A DNA stretch of 64,000 nt from Paraburkholderia sp. PGU19. Its GTDB lineage: Bacteria > Pseudomonadota > Gammaproteobacteria > Burkholderiales > Burkholderiaceae. The notes below the pieces were generated by a model. That model made no database searches and was not told the DNA's origin. It worked only from the letters and a program-made list of their open reading frames with translations. The translations under genes and the position numbers were made by a program. The stretch is taken from assembly GCF_013426915.1 (NCBI RefSeq), contig NZ_AP023179.1:1302001-1366000 (forward strand), read 5' to 3'. Positions 1-8,810 of this stretch are shown piece by piece; position 1 is the stretch's first letter; each line of letters opens with the position of its first letter.

Positions 1-1
1 C

Positions 2-292
2 GTCGTTGCTTCGCTGCTAGCCGCGCAGATCCGTGCGGAGAACGGCCAGCAGCCATATACCTCCGACCAGATAGGCGCGGGCGTCGCGGCGGCGATCGCG
101 GGCAATCAGGGCGGCGGGATCACGCCAGCGGCAACGCAAGATGCTGCGCATAACGCGCGCGTGTCGCAGATGCAGCAGGCCGCATTGCACATCACGTTCG
201 ACAACGTTCCCGCCGGTGTGCGCCCCGAAGCGAAGACTCAAGATGGCAGTTATCTGCCGACGAAGGTGAATTACCGTCTCGACGGTATCTAG
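2..292 (+). CDS. Phage tail tape-measure protein, C-terminal fragment
   Basis: The reading frame is open from the left edge of the window and stops at TAG 290-292, so only the last 96 residues are present. The visible part is Ala/Gln/Asn-rich and ends in a compact segment (LHITFDNVPAGVRPEAKT) resembling the C-termini of Mu-type tape-measure proteins. The main argument is position: in Mu-like tail cassettes the tape-measure gene lies immediately before the gpN/DNA-circulation gene, which starts ten bases downstream here. The protein sets tail length and fills the tail tube. The function is inferred from gene order and the C-terminal segment. The bulk of the gene lies outside the window. Confidence 0.6.
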   Translation, partial: VVASLLAAQIRAENGQQPYTSDQIGAGVAAAIAGNQGGGITPAATQDAAHNARVSQMQQAALHITFDNVPAGVRPEAKTQDGSYLPTKVNYRLDGI

Positions 293-301
293 GAGGCTTG
301 A

Positions 302-1729
302 TTGAGCGCGATCACGAATGCAGTCAACGTCGCTGGAAGCATTGGTGGCGTTGCTAAGGCGATCGGCGATCTGGCTTCTCTCGTCGACGGGAGCTTCTTC
401 GATAAGCTGCAACCGGCAAGCTTCGGCGAGGTTCCATTCGCTGTCGAGTCCAATCGATTGTCCGCCGGCCGCAAAACGGTAGTCCACGACTACCCAAACC
501 GGGATGAGGTATGGGTTGAGGATCTCGGGAAAAGATCCCGGGCGTTCGAGGTCATCGGGTATCTGATCGAAGGCGATATAAAGACTGGTGGGGGAAGTGT
601 CATATCCCAGAGAGATGCTCTTCTCGAAGTTTGCGAGTGGGAGGGCGGCTGGACTCTCGTGCACCCGACGCTGGGAAGGATCAGGAACGTCATCTGTCTC
701 GGCGTGGAGATCATTGAGCGCCGTGACCTCGGGACCGTTTTTGAAATTCGGCTGTCGCTGATCGTCGGCGGCAGTCGACTTTTCCCGACGGCCATCACCG
801 CGACTGCAAGCGCAAGCGCTATTGCAGCGAACAAGACAGGGCTCCAGGCGCTCGCGGATTTCGTCAAATCGACTGCGGCGTCCATTGCTGCTGGCGCCGC
901 CGTTGTGCAGCAAGCTGTATCGACGGTGGTGGGTTGGTATCAACTGGGCGTGACGGCGATCAATGATGTGAAGCGCATCATCGGCGCCGTATCGACGCTA
1001 GCGGGCAATTTCGGGCGGCTGTTTGGTGGCGGAAATAGTGGCATTTCCGGCAGCAATGCGCAGGCTCCGACGACTAAGACGGCATCCGATCTGCTCTCGG
1101 CGTCGTCGGCGGCACGGGCGAACGTTCTGACGGCCGGCGCTGCACTCCAAGCTGCTGCAGCCAATCCGTCTGATTCAGCGACGCTCGGCGCGGCGGCACA
1201 GACCTTCGTAGCAGCGATCGCGGCATCGGCAACGGCTCCGGCGGATGCGGTCCGACTCGTTAGCAATCTTGCGCAGTACTCGCCCGCACCAGTGGCACAG
1301 ACGGGCCCGATCGGAAGCGCGATGGGCACGATGCAAACGGCGATGGCGGCGCTGCTTCGCCGTTGTGCGTTGGCGCAGCTCGCGGTGACGTTGACGACGT
1401 ATCAACCGTTGTCGCAACATGATGCGGACTCGGTTCTGGCGTCGGCCGTCGGTTTGATTGACGCTGAATCTGACATTGCTGGCGATGCTGGTGACGACGA
1501 TACGTATCAGGCGCTACGCGAGTTGCGCCAGTCGGTGGTCGCCGATATGACGGCGCGCGGTGCGGATGTGGCAGCGATTGCCACGTTTTCATTCAACGCA
1601 ACGCTTCCATCGCTGGTGCTGGCAAACCGCATTTACCGCGATCCGACGCGCGAGCCTCAGCTCGTGCAGCAGATCAACCCACGGCACCCGGCATTCTGCC
1701 CGACAACGTTTCAGGCGCTTTCTAGCTGA
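302..1729 (+). CDS. Mu gpN-like tail/DNA circularization N-terminal domain protein
   Basis: A protein of 475 residues. Residues about 33-150 match the DNA-circulation N-terminal domain of Mu gpN-type proteins (FFDKLQPASFGEVPFAVES, then HDYPNRDEVWVEDLG, then a conserved block containing GGWTLVHPTLG). The rest is Ala-rich and helical. In Mu-type phages this protein belongs to the tail tip/baseplate assembly; the DNA circularization name is historical. I chose the TTG at 302 because AGGAGG at 291-296 sits at good spacing and no better start is upstream. The stop overlaps the next start (TGATG at 1727-1731), so translation is coupled to the hub gene. Confidence 0.85.
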   Translation: MSAITNAVNVAGSIGGVAKAIGDLASLVDGSFFDKLQPASFGEVPFAVESNRLSAGRKTVVHDYPNRDEVWVEDLGKRSRAFEVIGYLIEGDIKTGGGSVISQRDALLEVCEWEGGWTLVHPTLGRIRNVICLGVEIIERRDLGTVFEIRLSLIVGGSRLFPTAITATASASAIAANKTGLQALADFVKSTAASIAAGAAVVQQAVSTVVGWYQLGVTAINDVKRIIGAVSTLAGNFGRLFGGGNSGISGSNAQAPTTKTASDLLSASSAARANVLTAGAALQAAAANPSDSATLGAAAQTFVAAIAASATAPADAVRLVSNLAQYSPAPVAQTGPIGSAMGTMQTAMAALLRRCALAQLAVTLTTYQPLSQHDADSVLASAVGLIDAESDIAGDAGDDDTYQALRELRQSVVADMTARGADVAAIATFSFNATLPSLVLANRIYRDPTREPQLVQQINPRHPAFCPTTFQALSS

Positions 1730-2883
1730 TGGCAGCAGACGACATCACCCTGCGAGTATCAACGTGCACGCGAAATCCGAATGCGGCGCTCGGACAGCCG
1801 ACGTACACCACGTCGAACGGGCGAGACATCACCGGATGGACATCGGTGCGCGTGTCGCGCGGCATTGAGCGATGCCCGTCTGATTTCGAGGTCTCGTTCA
1901 CCGAGCCATATTTCGAAGTCTCAAAGGTGATTGTTCAGCCGGGAGATCTTGTTCAGGTGCTACTCGGGAAGGACATCGTGCTAACCGGCTTCGTCGATCG
2001 GTATCTTCCGAGCTATAACGCCCGAGAGCACACGATCAGAATCACGGGCCGCAGTAAGTGTCAGGACCTCGTCGATTGCTCGGCGCGGTGGACAGGCGGT
2101 CAGCTGCTCAACCTCACAATCGACCAGATCGCGAAGCAGCTGTGCGCGGTATATGGAATCGATGTGAAGGTCGCTGACGGCACTGTGATCGGCGATCCGA
2201 TCCCGCAACTGAACATCATGATCGGCGAGCCGATATACGGGGTGCTCGAGCGCCTTGCGCGGTACCGCGCGTTGCTGCTGTATGACCAGCCTGATGGGAG
2301 TTTGCTTCTGGCGAACGGCGGCGCAGGATCTAGCGGAATCGGAACGCGGAAGGCCGCGAGTGGTTTCAAGGAAGGCATCAATGTGGCATCGGCGGGCGCG
2401 ATGTACAGCATGGATGGCCGGTTCTCCGATTATGACGCGGTGTATCAGGGTCTCGACACGCTTCAGGACATCGGCAACGGCGGCAATCTGATTGCACACG
2501 TCAGCGATCCGGGCGTCCCGCGGCTGCGCTATCGCGCGATCGTGTCGGAGAACGTCGCTGGTGGCTCGACGGTCGCGCAGCAGCGCGCGAACTGGGAGCT
2601 TGCGGCGCGGATGGGTCGCTCGATGCAAGTCCGTCTTTCGACGGATAGCTGGCGCGATTCGTCGGGCACGCTCTACGAGCCGAACACGCTCGTCGATATT
2701 GATCTGCCGGGTTTGAAACTGACGCCCAAGACGTGGTTGATAGCTGACGTCACGTACATGCGCAACGAGCAGGGCACGCGCGCGGATCTCGTGATCATGC
2801 CGCCGCAGGCGTTCTATCCGGAGCCGGTGACGCTGTACCCAATCGCGCCGGACATCACGACCGTGCGCGGGGTGAATTCATGA
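1729..2883 (+). CDS. Mu gp44-like baseplate hub protein
   Basis: 384 residues, belonging to the Mu gp44/gpP baseplate hub family, related to T4 gp27 and the phage late control D fold. The N-terminal half has the expected beta-rich pattern (GWTSVRVSRGIERCPSDFEVSF, then GDLVQVLLGKDIVLTGFVDRY, then ITGRSKCQDLVDCSA). The trimeric hub joins the tail tube to the spike. Both ends overlap neighbours by a few bases (TGATG at 1727-1731, ATGA at 2880-2883). This is typical of a tightly coupled baseplate operon expected to keep its subunits in proportion. Confidence 0.85.
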   Translation: MAADDITLRVSTCTRNPNAALGQPTYTTSNGRDITGWTSVRVSRGIERCPSDFEVSFTEPYFEVSKVIVQPGDLVQVLLGKDIVLTGFVDRYLPSYNAREHTIRITGRSKCQDLVDCSARWTGGQLLNLTIDQIAKQLCAVYGIDVKVADGTVIGDPIPQLNIMIGEPIYGVLERLARYRALLLYDQPDGSLLLANGGAGSSGIGTRKAASGFKEGINVASAGAMYSMDGRFSDYDAVYQGLDTLQDIGNGGNLIAHVSDPGVPRLRYRAIVSENVAGGSTVAQQRANWELAARMGRSMQVRLSTDSWRDSSGTLYEPNTLVDIDLPGLKLTPKTWLIADVTYMRNEQGTRADLVIMPPQAFYPEPVTLYPIAPDITTVRGVNS

Positions 2884-3494
2884 GCTCGGTTCTCGAAGAT
2901 CTGAAGCTGAGGGTTTGGGCGATCATTGGGCGCGGCCGCGTGAAGTTCGTGGACGACTCCGGGCCCGTGCAGAAGATGCAGGTGCTGATGAATGGCATCG
3001 AGACGCCCGACAACCGTTATCGCGTTCCGGAGTTCGGCTTCACGTCGAATCCACCGATCGATTCGGATGTAATTGCTGCGCATGTGGCGGGTGATCGATC
3101 CGCTGGCGCGGTGCTCGGTACGAATCATCAGCCGTCACGGCCGAAGGGCTTGCAGCCTGGCGAAACGATGCTCTATAGCCAGGATGGCAAGTCGGTTTAT
3201 TTGACGGCGAGCGGTGGGATTGTCGTTGAGGCGAAGGGGCAGCCGGTCACTGTGAACGACGCATCGAACGTGACGGTGAACTGCTCTGGCGTGTTCAAGA
3301 TCGTTGCGCCGGGTGGGATTCAGTTCGTCGCGCCGACGGTGACGTCGACCGGGGATATGCAGGACAACGTCAACACGAACCCGCATTCGATGGCGCAGAT
3401 GCGCACGATATACAACGGGCACAAGCACCCGGTGGAGAACGTGCAAGGCGGCTCGAGCACGATCGTGTCCGACGTGCCGAACTCGACCGAATAG
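2880..3494 (+). CDS. Mu gp45-like baseplate spike protein
   Basis: 204 residues, a Mu gp45-type central spike. The N-terminal OB-like part (GRGRVKFVDDSGPVQKMQV) is followed by a repetitive beta-helical stretch (YLTASGGIVVEAKGQPVTV, then VTVNCSGVFKIVAPGGIQF). Near the C-terminus is NGHKHPVENVQGG. The H-x-H pair there is the iron-coordinating tip motif of contractile-tail spikes. The trimer forms the membrane-piercing needle under the hub. The start ATG overlaps the stop of the hub gene (ATGA). Confidence 0.88.
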   Translation: MSSVLEDLKLRVWAIIGRGRVKFVDDSGPVQKMQVLMNGIETPDNRYRVPEFGFTSNPPIDSDVIAAHVAGDRSAGAVLGTNHQPSRPKGLQPGETMLYSQDGKSVYLTASGGIVVEAKGQPVTVNDASNVTVNCSGVFKIVAPGGIQFVAPTVTSTGDMQDNVNTNPHSMAQMRTIYNGHKHPVENVQGGSSTIVSDVPNSTE

Positions 3495-3515
3495 CGCGAA
3501 AGCGCTCAACGATAG

Positions 3516-3538
3516 AACCCGCTACGGCGGGTTTTTTT
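3516..3538 (+). terminator. Intrinsic terminator between spike and gp46 genes
   Basis: AACCCGC (3516-3522), loop TACG, GCGGGTT (3527-3533), then a run of seven T's (3532-3538). The stem is perfect and the U-tract is strong. It sits inside what is normally a continuous tail operon, between the spike stop at 3494 and the next start at 3552. It may partly attenuate or be antiterminated. Confidence 0.75.
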
Positions 3539-3551
3539 ACGCCCGAGCGCA

Positions 3552-3995
3552 ATGGCAGACATCTCAATCACGTGGGACGCGTCGAACGGTCGCGGCGACT
3601 GGACGATGAATGGGCCGGTGCTCGCCACCGGCAACGACATCGAAACGGCGATCCTGATCAGCATCTTCTCGGACCGCATGGCCGAACCAGACGACGTCAT
3701 ACCCGATGGTACGAACGATCCGCGAGGCTGGTGGGCAGACGATGAAGTGCCCATCGGTTCCCGCATGTGGCTCCTTCAGCGGGCGAAGCAGACAGGAACG
3801 ACGCTGCAGCGCGCGTACGACTACCTCGCCGAAGCACTGAAGTGGATGGTTGATGACGGCGTTGTTGGTCGTTTCGACATCTCAACGCAATGGGTGCGCA
3901 CAGGGATGCTCGGCGCGGTGATCGTCGCGTATTCGCCGACGGGCACTCTACTTTCGAAAGGCCAATACGCCTGGGCTTGGGCGGGGATCAACTGA
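3552..3995 (+). CDS. Mu gp46-like baseplate protein
   Basis: 147 residues of the phage GP46 family (Mu gp46; functionally like gpW/T4 gp25 baseplate wedge proteins). The recognisable blocks are ISITWDASNGRGDW, then GNDIETAILISIFSDR, then DPRGWWADD and PIGSRMWLLQRAK. It helps link the baseplate to the sheath. It lies one base before the gp47 gene and starts 13 bases after the U-tract of the terminator at 3516-3538, so it probably depends on read-through. Confidence 0.85.
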   Translation: MADISITWDASNGRGDWTMNGPVLATGNDIETAILISIFSDRMAEPDDVIPDGTNDPRGWWADDEVPIGSRMWLLQRAKQTGTTLQRAYDYLAEALKWMVDDGVVGRFDISTQWVRTGMLGAVIVAYSPTGTLLSKGQYAWAWAGIN

Positions 3996-3996
3996 C

Positions 3997-5160
3997 ATGC
4001 CATACGCAAGACCGACACTCACGCAACTTCGTGCGCAGACTGCCGCCGACCTGCAGGTGAGTCCGGCTGGGTCCGATCCGCTGCTTCGTTTTTCGAGCCT
4101 CAACGTTCTCGGTCGCGCGCTCGCAGGGCTCGCAAACGAACAGTACGGATATACAGACTGGGTGGCGTTGCAGTCGAATCCGTTCACCGCGACGGATGAG
4201 TTCCTCGAGGCGTGGGCGGCTCTGAAGAACGTCTTCCGCGAGGCCGCGACGCAGGCAGGCGCGGTGACGCCTGGGCAGATCACATTCCCGGCGACGGGTA
4301 CGAACCTGATCACGATCGGCACGCTCGTGACGCGCGGCGATGGCGTGCAATACACGACAACATCGCTCGGTACCCCGTCGGGCGGCACGGTCACGGTGAA
4401 TGCTGCGGCGAACGCTGATCTGACTGGCTTGACCGGCGCCTTCGGCAATTGCGCTATCGGCACTGTCATGACGCTGGGCACGTCGATCGCGGGGATTTCG
4501 TCGACGGGTTCGGTGACGGTCGCATTCACCGGCGGCGCAGACCGCGAACTGGACGACAGCCTGCGCTCCCGCATGTTGTTCGCGTACCAGAATCCGCCGC
4601 AGGGTGGGGCTGTTGCGGACTACATCACCTGGGCGAAGCAGGTCAGCGGCGTCACGCGCGCGTGGTGTAACCCGAACGGCTTCGGCGCGGGCACGGTCGT
4701 CGTCTACGCGATGCTCGACAGTGCCGAGTCTGGTAACGGCGGCTTCCCGGTCGGCGTGAATGGCGTTGCGACGGCAGAGACGCGAGGCACGCCGACGGCA
4801 CAGGGCGATCAGCTCACGATCGCGAATTACATCTACCCGCTTCGGCCCGCTACGGCGCTTGTCTATGTGTGTGCACCGAACCAGCAGGTCGTTAACTTCA
4901 CTATCAGCGGCTCGGCGAACTTCAGCGCTGCGACGAAGGCGCTTATCCAATCCGCGATCGCAGGTGTCTTCGTGATGTACGGATCGCCAATAGGCTCGGT
5001 GGCGGGTCAGAACGGAACGATCTACCTGTCGTACATCGAATCGGCTATCGCGGCGATCGCTGGAACGACTGGCTTCGTCGTCACTTCTCCGACAGGAAAT
5101 ATTGTCGGTACGACGGGGCAGTTGCCGGTGCTTGGCCTTCCCATCACCTGGAATCCGTAA
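3997..5160 (+). CDS. Mu gp47 / baseplate J-like protein
   Basis: 387 residues of the baseplate J family (Mu gp47, P2 gpJ). Family blocks are QYGYTDWVALQSNPFTATDE, the mid-region FTGGADRELDDSLRSRM, and TWAKQVSGVTRAWCNPNG. This is the large wedge protein of contractile baseplates. It starts one base after the gp46 stop and ends exactly at the base before the gp48 start, so the three form one translational unit. Confidence 0.88.
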   Translation: MPYARPTLTQLRAQTAADLQVSPAGSDPLLRFSSLNVLGRALAGLANEQYGYTDWVALQSNPFTATDEFLEAWAALKNVFREAATQAGAVTPGQITFPATGTNLITIGTLVTRGDGVQYTTTSLGTPSGGTVTVNAAANADLTGLTGAFGNCAIGTVMTLGTSIAGISSTGSVTVAFTGGADRELDDSLRSRMLFAYQNPPQGGAVADYITWAKQVSGVTRAWCNPNGFGAGTVVVYAMLDSAESGNGGFPVGVNGVATAETRGTPTAQGDQLTIANYIYPLRPATALVYVCAPNQQVVNFTISGSANFSAATKALIQSAIAGVFVMYGSPIGSVAGQNGTIYLSYIESAIAAIAGTTGFVVTSPTGNIVGTTGQLPVLGLPITWNP

Positions 5161-5757
5161 ATGGCAGCACCGAACTATTCGGCCAGCGATTTCGCCACGC
5201 TGATTCACGCGCTGATGCCCCGTGGGCTCGTTTGGCCGCGCGATGCGACGGCGGTGATGGCGCAGGTCATCAGCGGCCTTGCTCCGACATGGGCGCGACA
5301 TACGCAGGCGAACAACAACCTGCTTGTCGATGCGTTTCCTCTAACTGCTGTCGAGCTGCTACCCGAATGGGAGTCGACGCTCGGTCTTCCAGATCCGTGC
5401 GCGGGCTCATCTCCAACGCTACAGGGCCGACAGCAGCAGGTTGTTGCGCGGCTCACGAACAGCGGCGGCCAGTCGGTGCCGTACTTCATCGGCTACGCGA
5501 AAACGCTCGGCTACACGGTGACGGTGACTGAGTTCACACCATTTCGTGTCGGTCAGCAGCGCATGGGATGCCAGCTCGGTACGCAGGACTGGGCTTTCAC
5601 GTGGCAGATCAATTCTGCGCTGAACACGGTCTCTTACTTTCAGACGGGCCAGTCATATGTCGGACAGGCGCTCGCGAGTTGGGGCAATGCGGTACTGCAG
5701 TGCGAACTCACGGCGATCAAGCCGGCGCACACGTATTTGAACTTCGCATATCACTAA
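5161..5757 (+). CDS. Mu gp48-like DUF2313 (YmfQ) tail protein
   Basis: 198 residues of the DUF2313/YmfQ family (Mu gp48). Typical blocks are LIHALMPRGLVWPRD at the N-terminus, then LLPEWESTLGLPDPC, then RRQQVVARL-type and GYTVTVTEFTPFRVG segments. It is a baseplate component positioned between the J-like wedge and the tail fibres. Its ATG follows the gp47 stop directly, and the tail-fibre gene begins nine bases after its own stop. Confidence 0.87.
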   Translation: MAAPNYSASDFATLIHALMPRGLVWPRDATAVMAQVISGLAPTWARHTQANNNLLVDAFPLTAVELLPEWESTLGLPDPCAGSSPTLQGRQQQVVARLTNSGGQSVPYFIGYAKTLGYTVTVTEFTPFRVGQQRMGCQLGTQDWAFTWQINSALNTVSYFQTGQSYVGQALASWGNAVLQCELTAIKPAHTYLNFAYH

Positions 5758-5766
5758 AGGATCAGC

Positions 5767-6966
5767 ATGTTCCAAACCGATCAGGCTACCGCAGCCGCAT
5801 CACTGCCGACGCCAGCCGCAGCAGGTACGCAGGGCTTCTTCACGAACGGAAATCCGTCGACCGGCGTCGCCGCGACCATTCTCGACGCTGACTTCATGAA
5901 TATGGTCATGCTCGAGCTGGCGAACGTGGTGACGGGCGCCGGCCTGACGCTGAGTAAGACCACATACAACCAGGTGCTGGCGGCGATCAAGCAGTTGGCG
6001 CAGAGCGGATCTGCGAATTACGCAGGCGATTCCGGAGCAGCGAATGCGTACGCTGCGACGTATTCGCCAGCAATTACGTCGTTCACCAATAGCCTCGTCC
6101 TCAGGTTCTTGGCAAATCATGCCAATACCGGACCGTCGACGTTCAACCCGAACGGACTCGGCGCTTATCCGATCTGGGGAGCGAATCACCAACCACTTCA
6201 AGGGGGAGAAATCGCCCTTAATGGCGATGTGTGGATCCAATGGAATAGCGCGCTCAATGGTGGGAGCGGTGCGTTTGTTTTGCTGGAATGCACTGGCGGC
6301 GCACTGCAAATTGCACCGGCCACTCAGAGCCAGCATGCTGTGCAGTTGGGGCAAGTTCAGGCGCGAGGCATTCAAGCTTCCGGTATTACCGTAGTTACCA
6401 CTACCGGAACCCTCGCGGCGAGCGTTGCAGGTGGAACGGTATCCGGGAATGCGGCATCGGCCACGACCCAAACGCTACCTGCGGCAGGAAGCGTTGCTTC
6501 CGGCGTGCGCATTGAGTTCATAAATATCAACACGGGGGTAATGACTGTCTCACGCGCGGGCAGCGATACTATTACGGCAAACAGCGCGCCGGTCACAACT
6601 ATCGCACTCGGCAATGGCGATACGCTGACTCTGGAATCGAATGGCGCGAATGGTTGGTACGCTGTCGGCGGCTCTGTGCAGCTCGCGTTCTCTGCCGTAT
6701 TTGGCAGTTCCAAGGCCGTGAATGGCTATCAGAAACTACCTGGCGGTCTGATCCTGCAATGGGGTTCTGTAACACAGACTACGGCTCAAAACGTGGCAGT
6801 TACGTTTCCAATTGCCTTTCCGAACGCCGTGCTCAGCACTGGCGCGTCATCAGCCAATAGCACAGGCACCAATAACGGTGCGTCAACATACACCACCACT
6901 CTTAGTGGCATGTCAGTCGCCCTCAATGCCAATTATTCGTTCACGTGGTACGCCATCGGTCAGTGA
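5767..6966 (+). CDS. Phage tail fibre protein with gp53-like C-terminal domain
   Basis: 399 residues. The N-terminal region (FQTDQATAAASLPTPAAAG, then FFTNGNPSTGVAATILDADF) is the usual attachment region of short tail fibres after gp48. The middle is low-complexity beta-rich sequence. The C-terminus from about residue 318 (NGYQKLPGGLILQWG, ending in SFTWYAIGQ) matches the gp53-like receptor-binding tip of many tail fibres. It should recognise the host surface. AAAGGATC precedes the ATG at 5767. The downstream chaperone and the acyltransferase after it suggest a receptor-related module. Confidence 0.85.
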   Translation: MFQTDQATAAASLPTPAAAGTQGFFTNGNPSTGVAATILDADFMNMVMLELANVVTGAGLTLSKTTYNQVLAAIKQLAQSGSANYAGDSGAANAYAATYSPAITSFTNSLVLRFLANHANTGPSTFNPNGLGAYPIWGANHQPLQGGEIALNGDVWIQWNSALNGGSGAFVLLECTGGALQIAPATQSQHAVQLGQVQARGIQASGITVVTTTGTLAASVAGGTVSGNAASATTQTLPAAGSVASGVRIEFININTGVMTVSRAGSDTITANSAPVTTIALGNGDTLTLESNGANGWYAVGGSVQLAFSAVFGSSKAVNGYQKLPGGLILQWGSVTQTTAQNVAVTFPIAFPNAVLSTGASSANSTGTNNGASTYTTTLSGMSVALNANYSFTWYAIGQ

Positions 6967-6973
6967 GGAAAAC

Positions 6974-7387
6974 ATGGGTCAAAAATTCGCAGCATACGAT
7001 GCGCAAGGCAATATCACTGCATACTACGACGCAATAGATAGCCCGGTTCCATCTGGTGTAACGAGCACCCTCGAAATCACTGATGCGCAATGGCAGGCTT
7101 GCATCAGCACACAAGGCTACAAGATTCAGGGAGGCGCGCTTGTTGCCCCGTCGACCACTCAGATAGCCGCGCAACAAGCGGCGGCGACCTGGGCGACCTA
7201 TCAGGCTAATGCCAAGGCGTTGCTCGATGCCTCGGACATCACAGTTCTCCGCTGCATCGAGAATGGCGTAACGATGCCACCTGAATGGGCCACCTATCGC
7301 AAGTCGTTGAGATCAATTGTCGGAGCGGCGTCCGGAAATCCTGGGCAGCCTTTGCCGACACGACCGCAATTCCCTGCTGGAACTTAA
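6974..7387 (+). CDS. Putative tail fibre assembly protein
   Basis: 137 residues. Placement directly behind the fibre gene and the layout (KFAAYDAQGNITAYYDAID at the N-terminus, DAQWQACISTQGYKIQGG in the middle, helical end with CIENGVTMPPEWATYRKSL) fit the tail fibre assembly/chaperone class of Mu- and lambda-like phages. I chose ATG 6974 because GAGGAAAA lies just upstream. Longer in-frame starts would run back into the fibre gene. Family assignment is by context and general resemblance. Confidence 0.65.
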   Translation: MGQKFAAYDAQGNITAYYDAIDSPVPSGVTSTLEITDAQWQACISTQGYKIQGGALVAPSTTQIAAQQAAATWATYQANAKALLDASDITVLRCIENGVTMPPEWATYRKSLRSIVGAASGNPGQPLPTRPQFPAGT

Positions 7388-7438
7388 CTGGTATTATTTC
7401 GGTTTCTTTTGAAAGAAACTGGAAGTTCCGGGAAGATC

Positions 7439-8551
7439 GTGGAGAAAAATAAAAAAGAGGGCAAGGAGACTATCGCCTGGATCGACAACATGCGCCTGTT
7501 GGCGATGGTCGGCGTGTTGTCGTTCCATTTCTGGATTTTCTTCTACCCGATGGCGCACAACGTGCACCAGTTGCTGGCTTCGCGCGAGCGCATCCTTGGG
7601 TTGCCATTCCAGCTAGGCTGGGAGGCCGACGATCTCTTCTTCGTGGTGAGCGGGCTCGGTCTGGCGCTGTCTCTTCACGGCAAAAAGCCCGACTGGCTGT
7701 CGTTCATCGTCGCGCGTGCAAAGCGTATCTACGTTCCGTATTGGTTAACGGTAGTGGCGATCTTCGCGTTTCAGGGCGCGTCAATGGTGGCGGGTCAGTG
7801 GGACAAGCCATTCGGTGGACCGTTCACCGAAAGCGACTGGATCTACAATTTCCTGCTATTGCTTTCGAACACCTCCAATCCGTTCTCGTCGCACTACTGG
7901 TTCCTGTATGTGCTCGTCGAACTCTACGTTCTGTTTCCGGCCCTTTACTGGCTCATCAAACGGTTCGGCATTCGCGCTCTGGTGGTGTTACTGATTTTCC
8001 ATGCGGCATGGTTGCGCCATCCTGTCGGCCTGGGACCGCTCACCGGGGCAAGCACAGTCATTTACTGGATGGCATCGTTCTGCATCGGCATCTTTGTCGG
8101 AGTGAAGCTCGGGGAGGATCGGGCGAACACAGAAAGGTGGTTGAAGCGACTGTTGCCTTTGGGCGTCGTTATGTTTGTTGCCGGATCAGCCCTCATCTAT
8201 CGCAAGCCGTTCGACCCGATTACGCATCCGCTACTTGGTGGCGGAGGTGTAATTGTCGCCTATGCGATTTGCTCGCTGCCGTGGCATCTCCCACGGCTGT
8301 CGAAGATAAGCTTCGAGGTCTACCTGGTACACATGCCGTTCGTCGGATGGTACCGGCACTTCTTTGGTTTCATCGACACTCCGAAATTGCCGATCTACGT
8401 GTTCTACATGGTGACAGTGGGGCTGATGGGGTGGGCTTTGCACTGGATTTCTAATCGATTGCTCGAAACCTTGCCGACTCAGCCTGAGGTCCGGAAAGCG
8501 AGTCTGATAAACAGCCCCTTTATAAAAGGACAGCCACCTTCAGGCGGCTGA
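7439..8551 (+). CDS. Acyltransferase 3 family membrane protein (possible surface-polysaccharide modifying enzyme)
   Basis: About 370 residues. It is an acyltransferase-3 family integral membrane protein with about ten hydrophobic helices. The start of the domain is WIDNMRLLAMVGVLSFHFW, containing the family's conserved arginine and histidine, followed by FFVVSGLGLALSL. EVYLVHMPFVGW lies near the C-terminus. These enzymes O-acylate polysaccharides. I prefer GTG 7439 with GGGAAG upstream over TTG 7409, which has no ribosome-binding site. Its place directly after the fibre genes fits a lysogenic-conversion gene that alters the phage receptor. That role is inference. A hairpin overlaps its stop. 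Confidence 0.8.
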   Translation: MEKNKKEGKETIAWIDNMRLLAMVGVLSFHFWIFFYPMAHNVHQLLASRERILGLPFQLGWEADDLFFVVSGLGLALSLHGKKPDWLSFIVARAKRIYVPYWLTVVAIFAFQGASMVAGQWDKPFGGPFTESDWIYNFLLLLSNTSNPFSSHYWFLYVLVELYVLFPALYWLIKRFGIRALVVLLIFHAAWLRHPVGLGPLTGASTVIYWMASFCIGIFVGVKLGEDRANTERWLKRLLPLGVVMFVAGSALIYRKPFDPITHPLLGGGGVIVAYAICSLPWHLPRLSKISFEVYLVHMPFVGWYRHFFGFIDTPKLPIYVFYMVTVGLMGWALHWISNRLLETLPTQPEVRKASLINSPFIKGQPPSGG

Positions 8552-8558
8552 CTTTTAT
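8522..8558 (+). terminator. Hairpin at the acyltransferase stop
   Basis: ATAAAAG (8522-8528) pairs with CTTTTAT (8552-8558), enclosing CAGCCaCC-TTCA-GGcGGCTG with one mismatch. The TTCA-looped inner stem resembles the other AGCCGCC terminators of this prophage. It overlaps the end of the acyltransferase reading frame and probably ends the late tail transcript. Confidence 0.5.
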
Positions 8559-8600
8559 GGTCAGAGCTTCACCTTCAGCTAGATTGCATCCGCATCCGAA

Positions 8601-8711
8601 TCAGATGAAGCTCCAGGCATCACTATGAAGCACAATCATCGCAGTTATCCACAATGCACCAATAGCAACAGCCGCAATTCTGATGACCCAACGCCGCAAT
8701 GAATCTTTCAT
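8601..8711 (-). CDS. Possible 36-residue membrane peptide
   Basis: A short frame from ATG 8711 to TGA 8601 encodes 36 residues. It has a basic start (MKDSLRRWVIR), one hydrophobic helix (IAAVAIGALWITAMIVL) and a short polar tail. This is the pattern of single-span phage or bacterial small membrane proteins. It lies downstream of the barrel gene on the same strand, so it could be the last gene of that unit. There is no clear ribosome-binding site, and another frame over the same bases is also open for about 35 codons, so the call is weak. Confidence 0.3.
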   Translation of the reverse strand: MKDSLRRWVIRIAAVAIGALWITAMIVLHSDAWSFI

Positions 8712-8810
8712 TTTTTAGAATCGTAAACATGGCGCCCCCGAGCGCTCATATTAAGGCGCACATTTCAAAACTTCACCTTGACCTCAGCCTTTCGTTACGC
8801 TGTAACGGCC

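Noticed and set aside
3988..5301. A minus-strand frame of 437 codons opposite gp47
   Set aside because: Overlaps a recognised baseplate gene completely, and the translation is Arg-rich without a family pattern.
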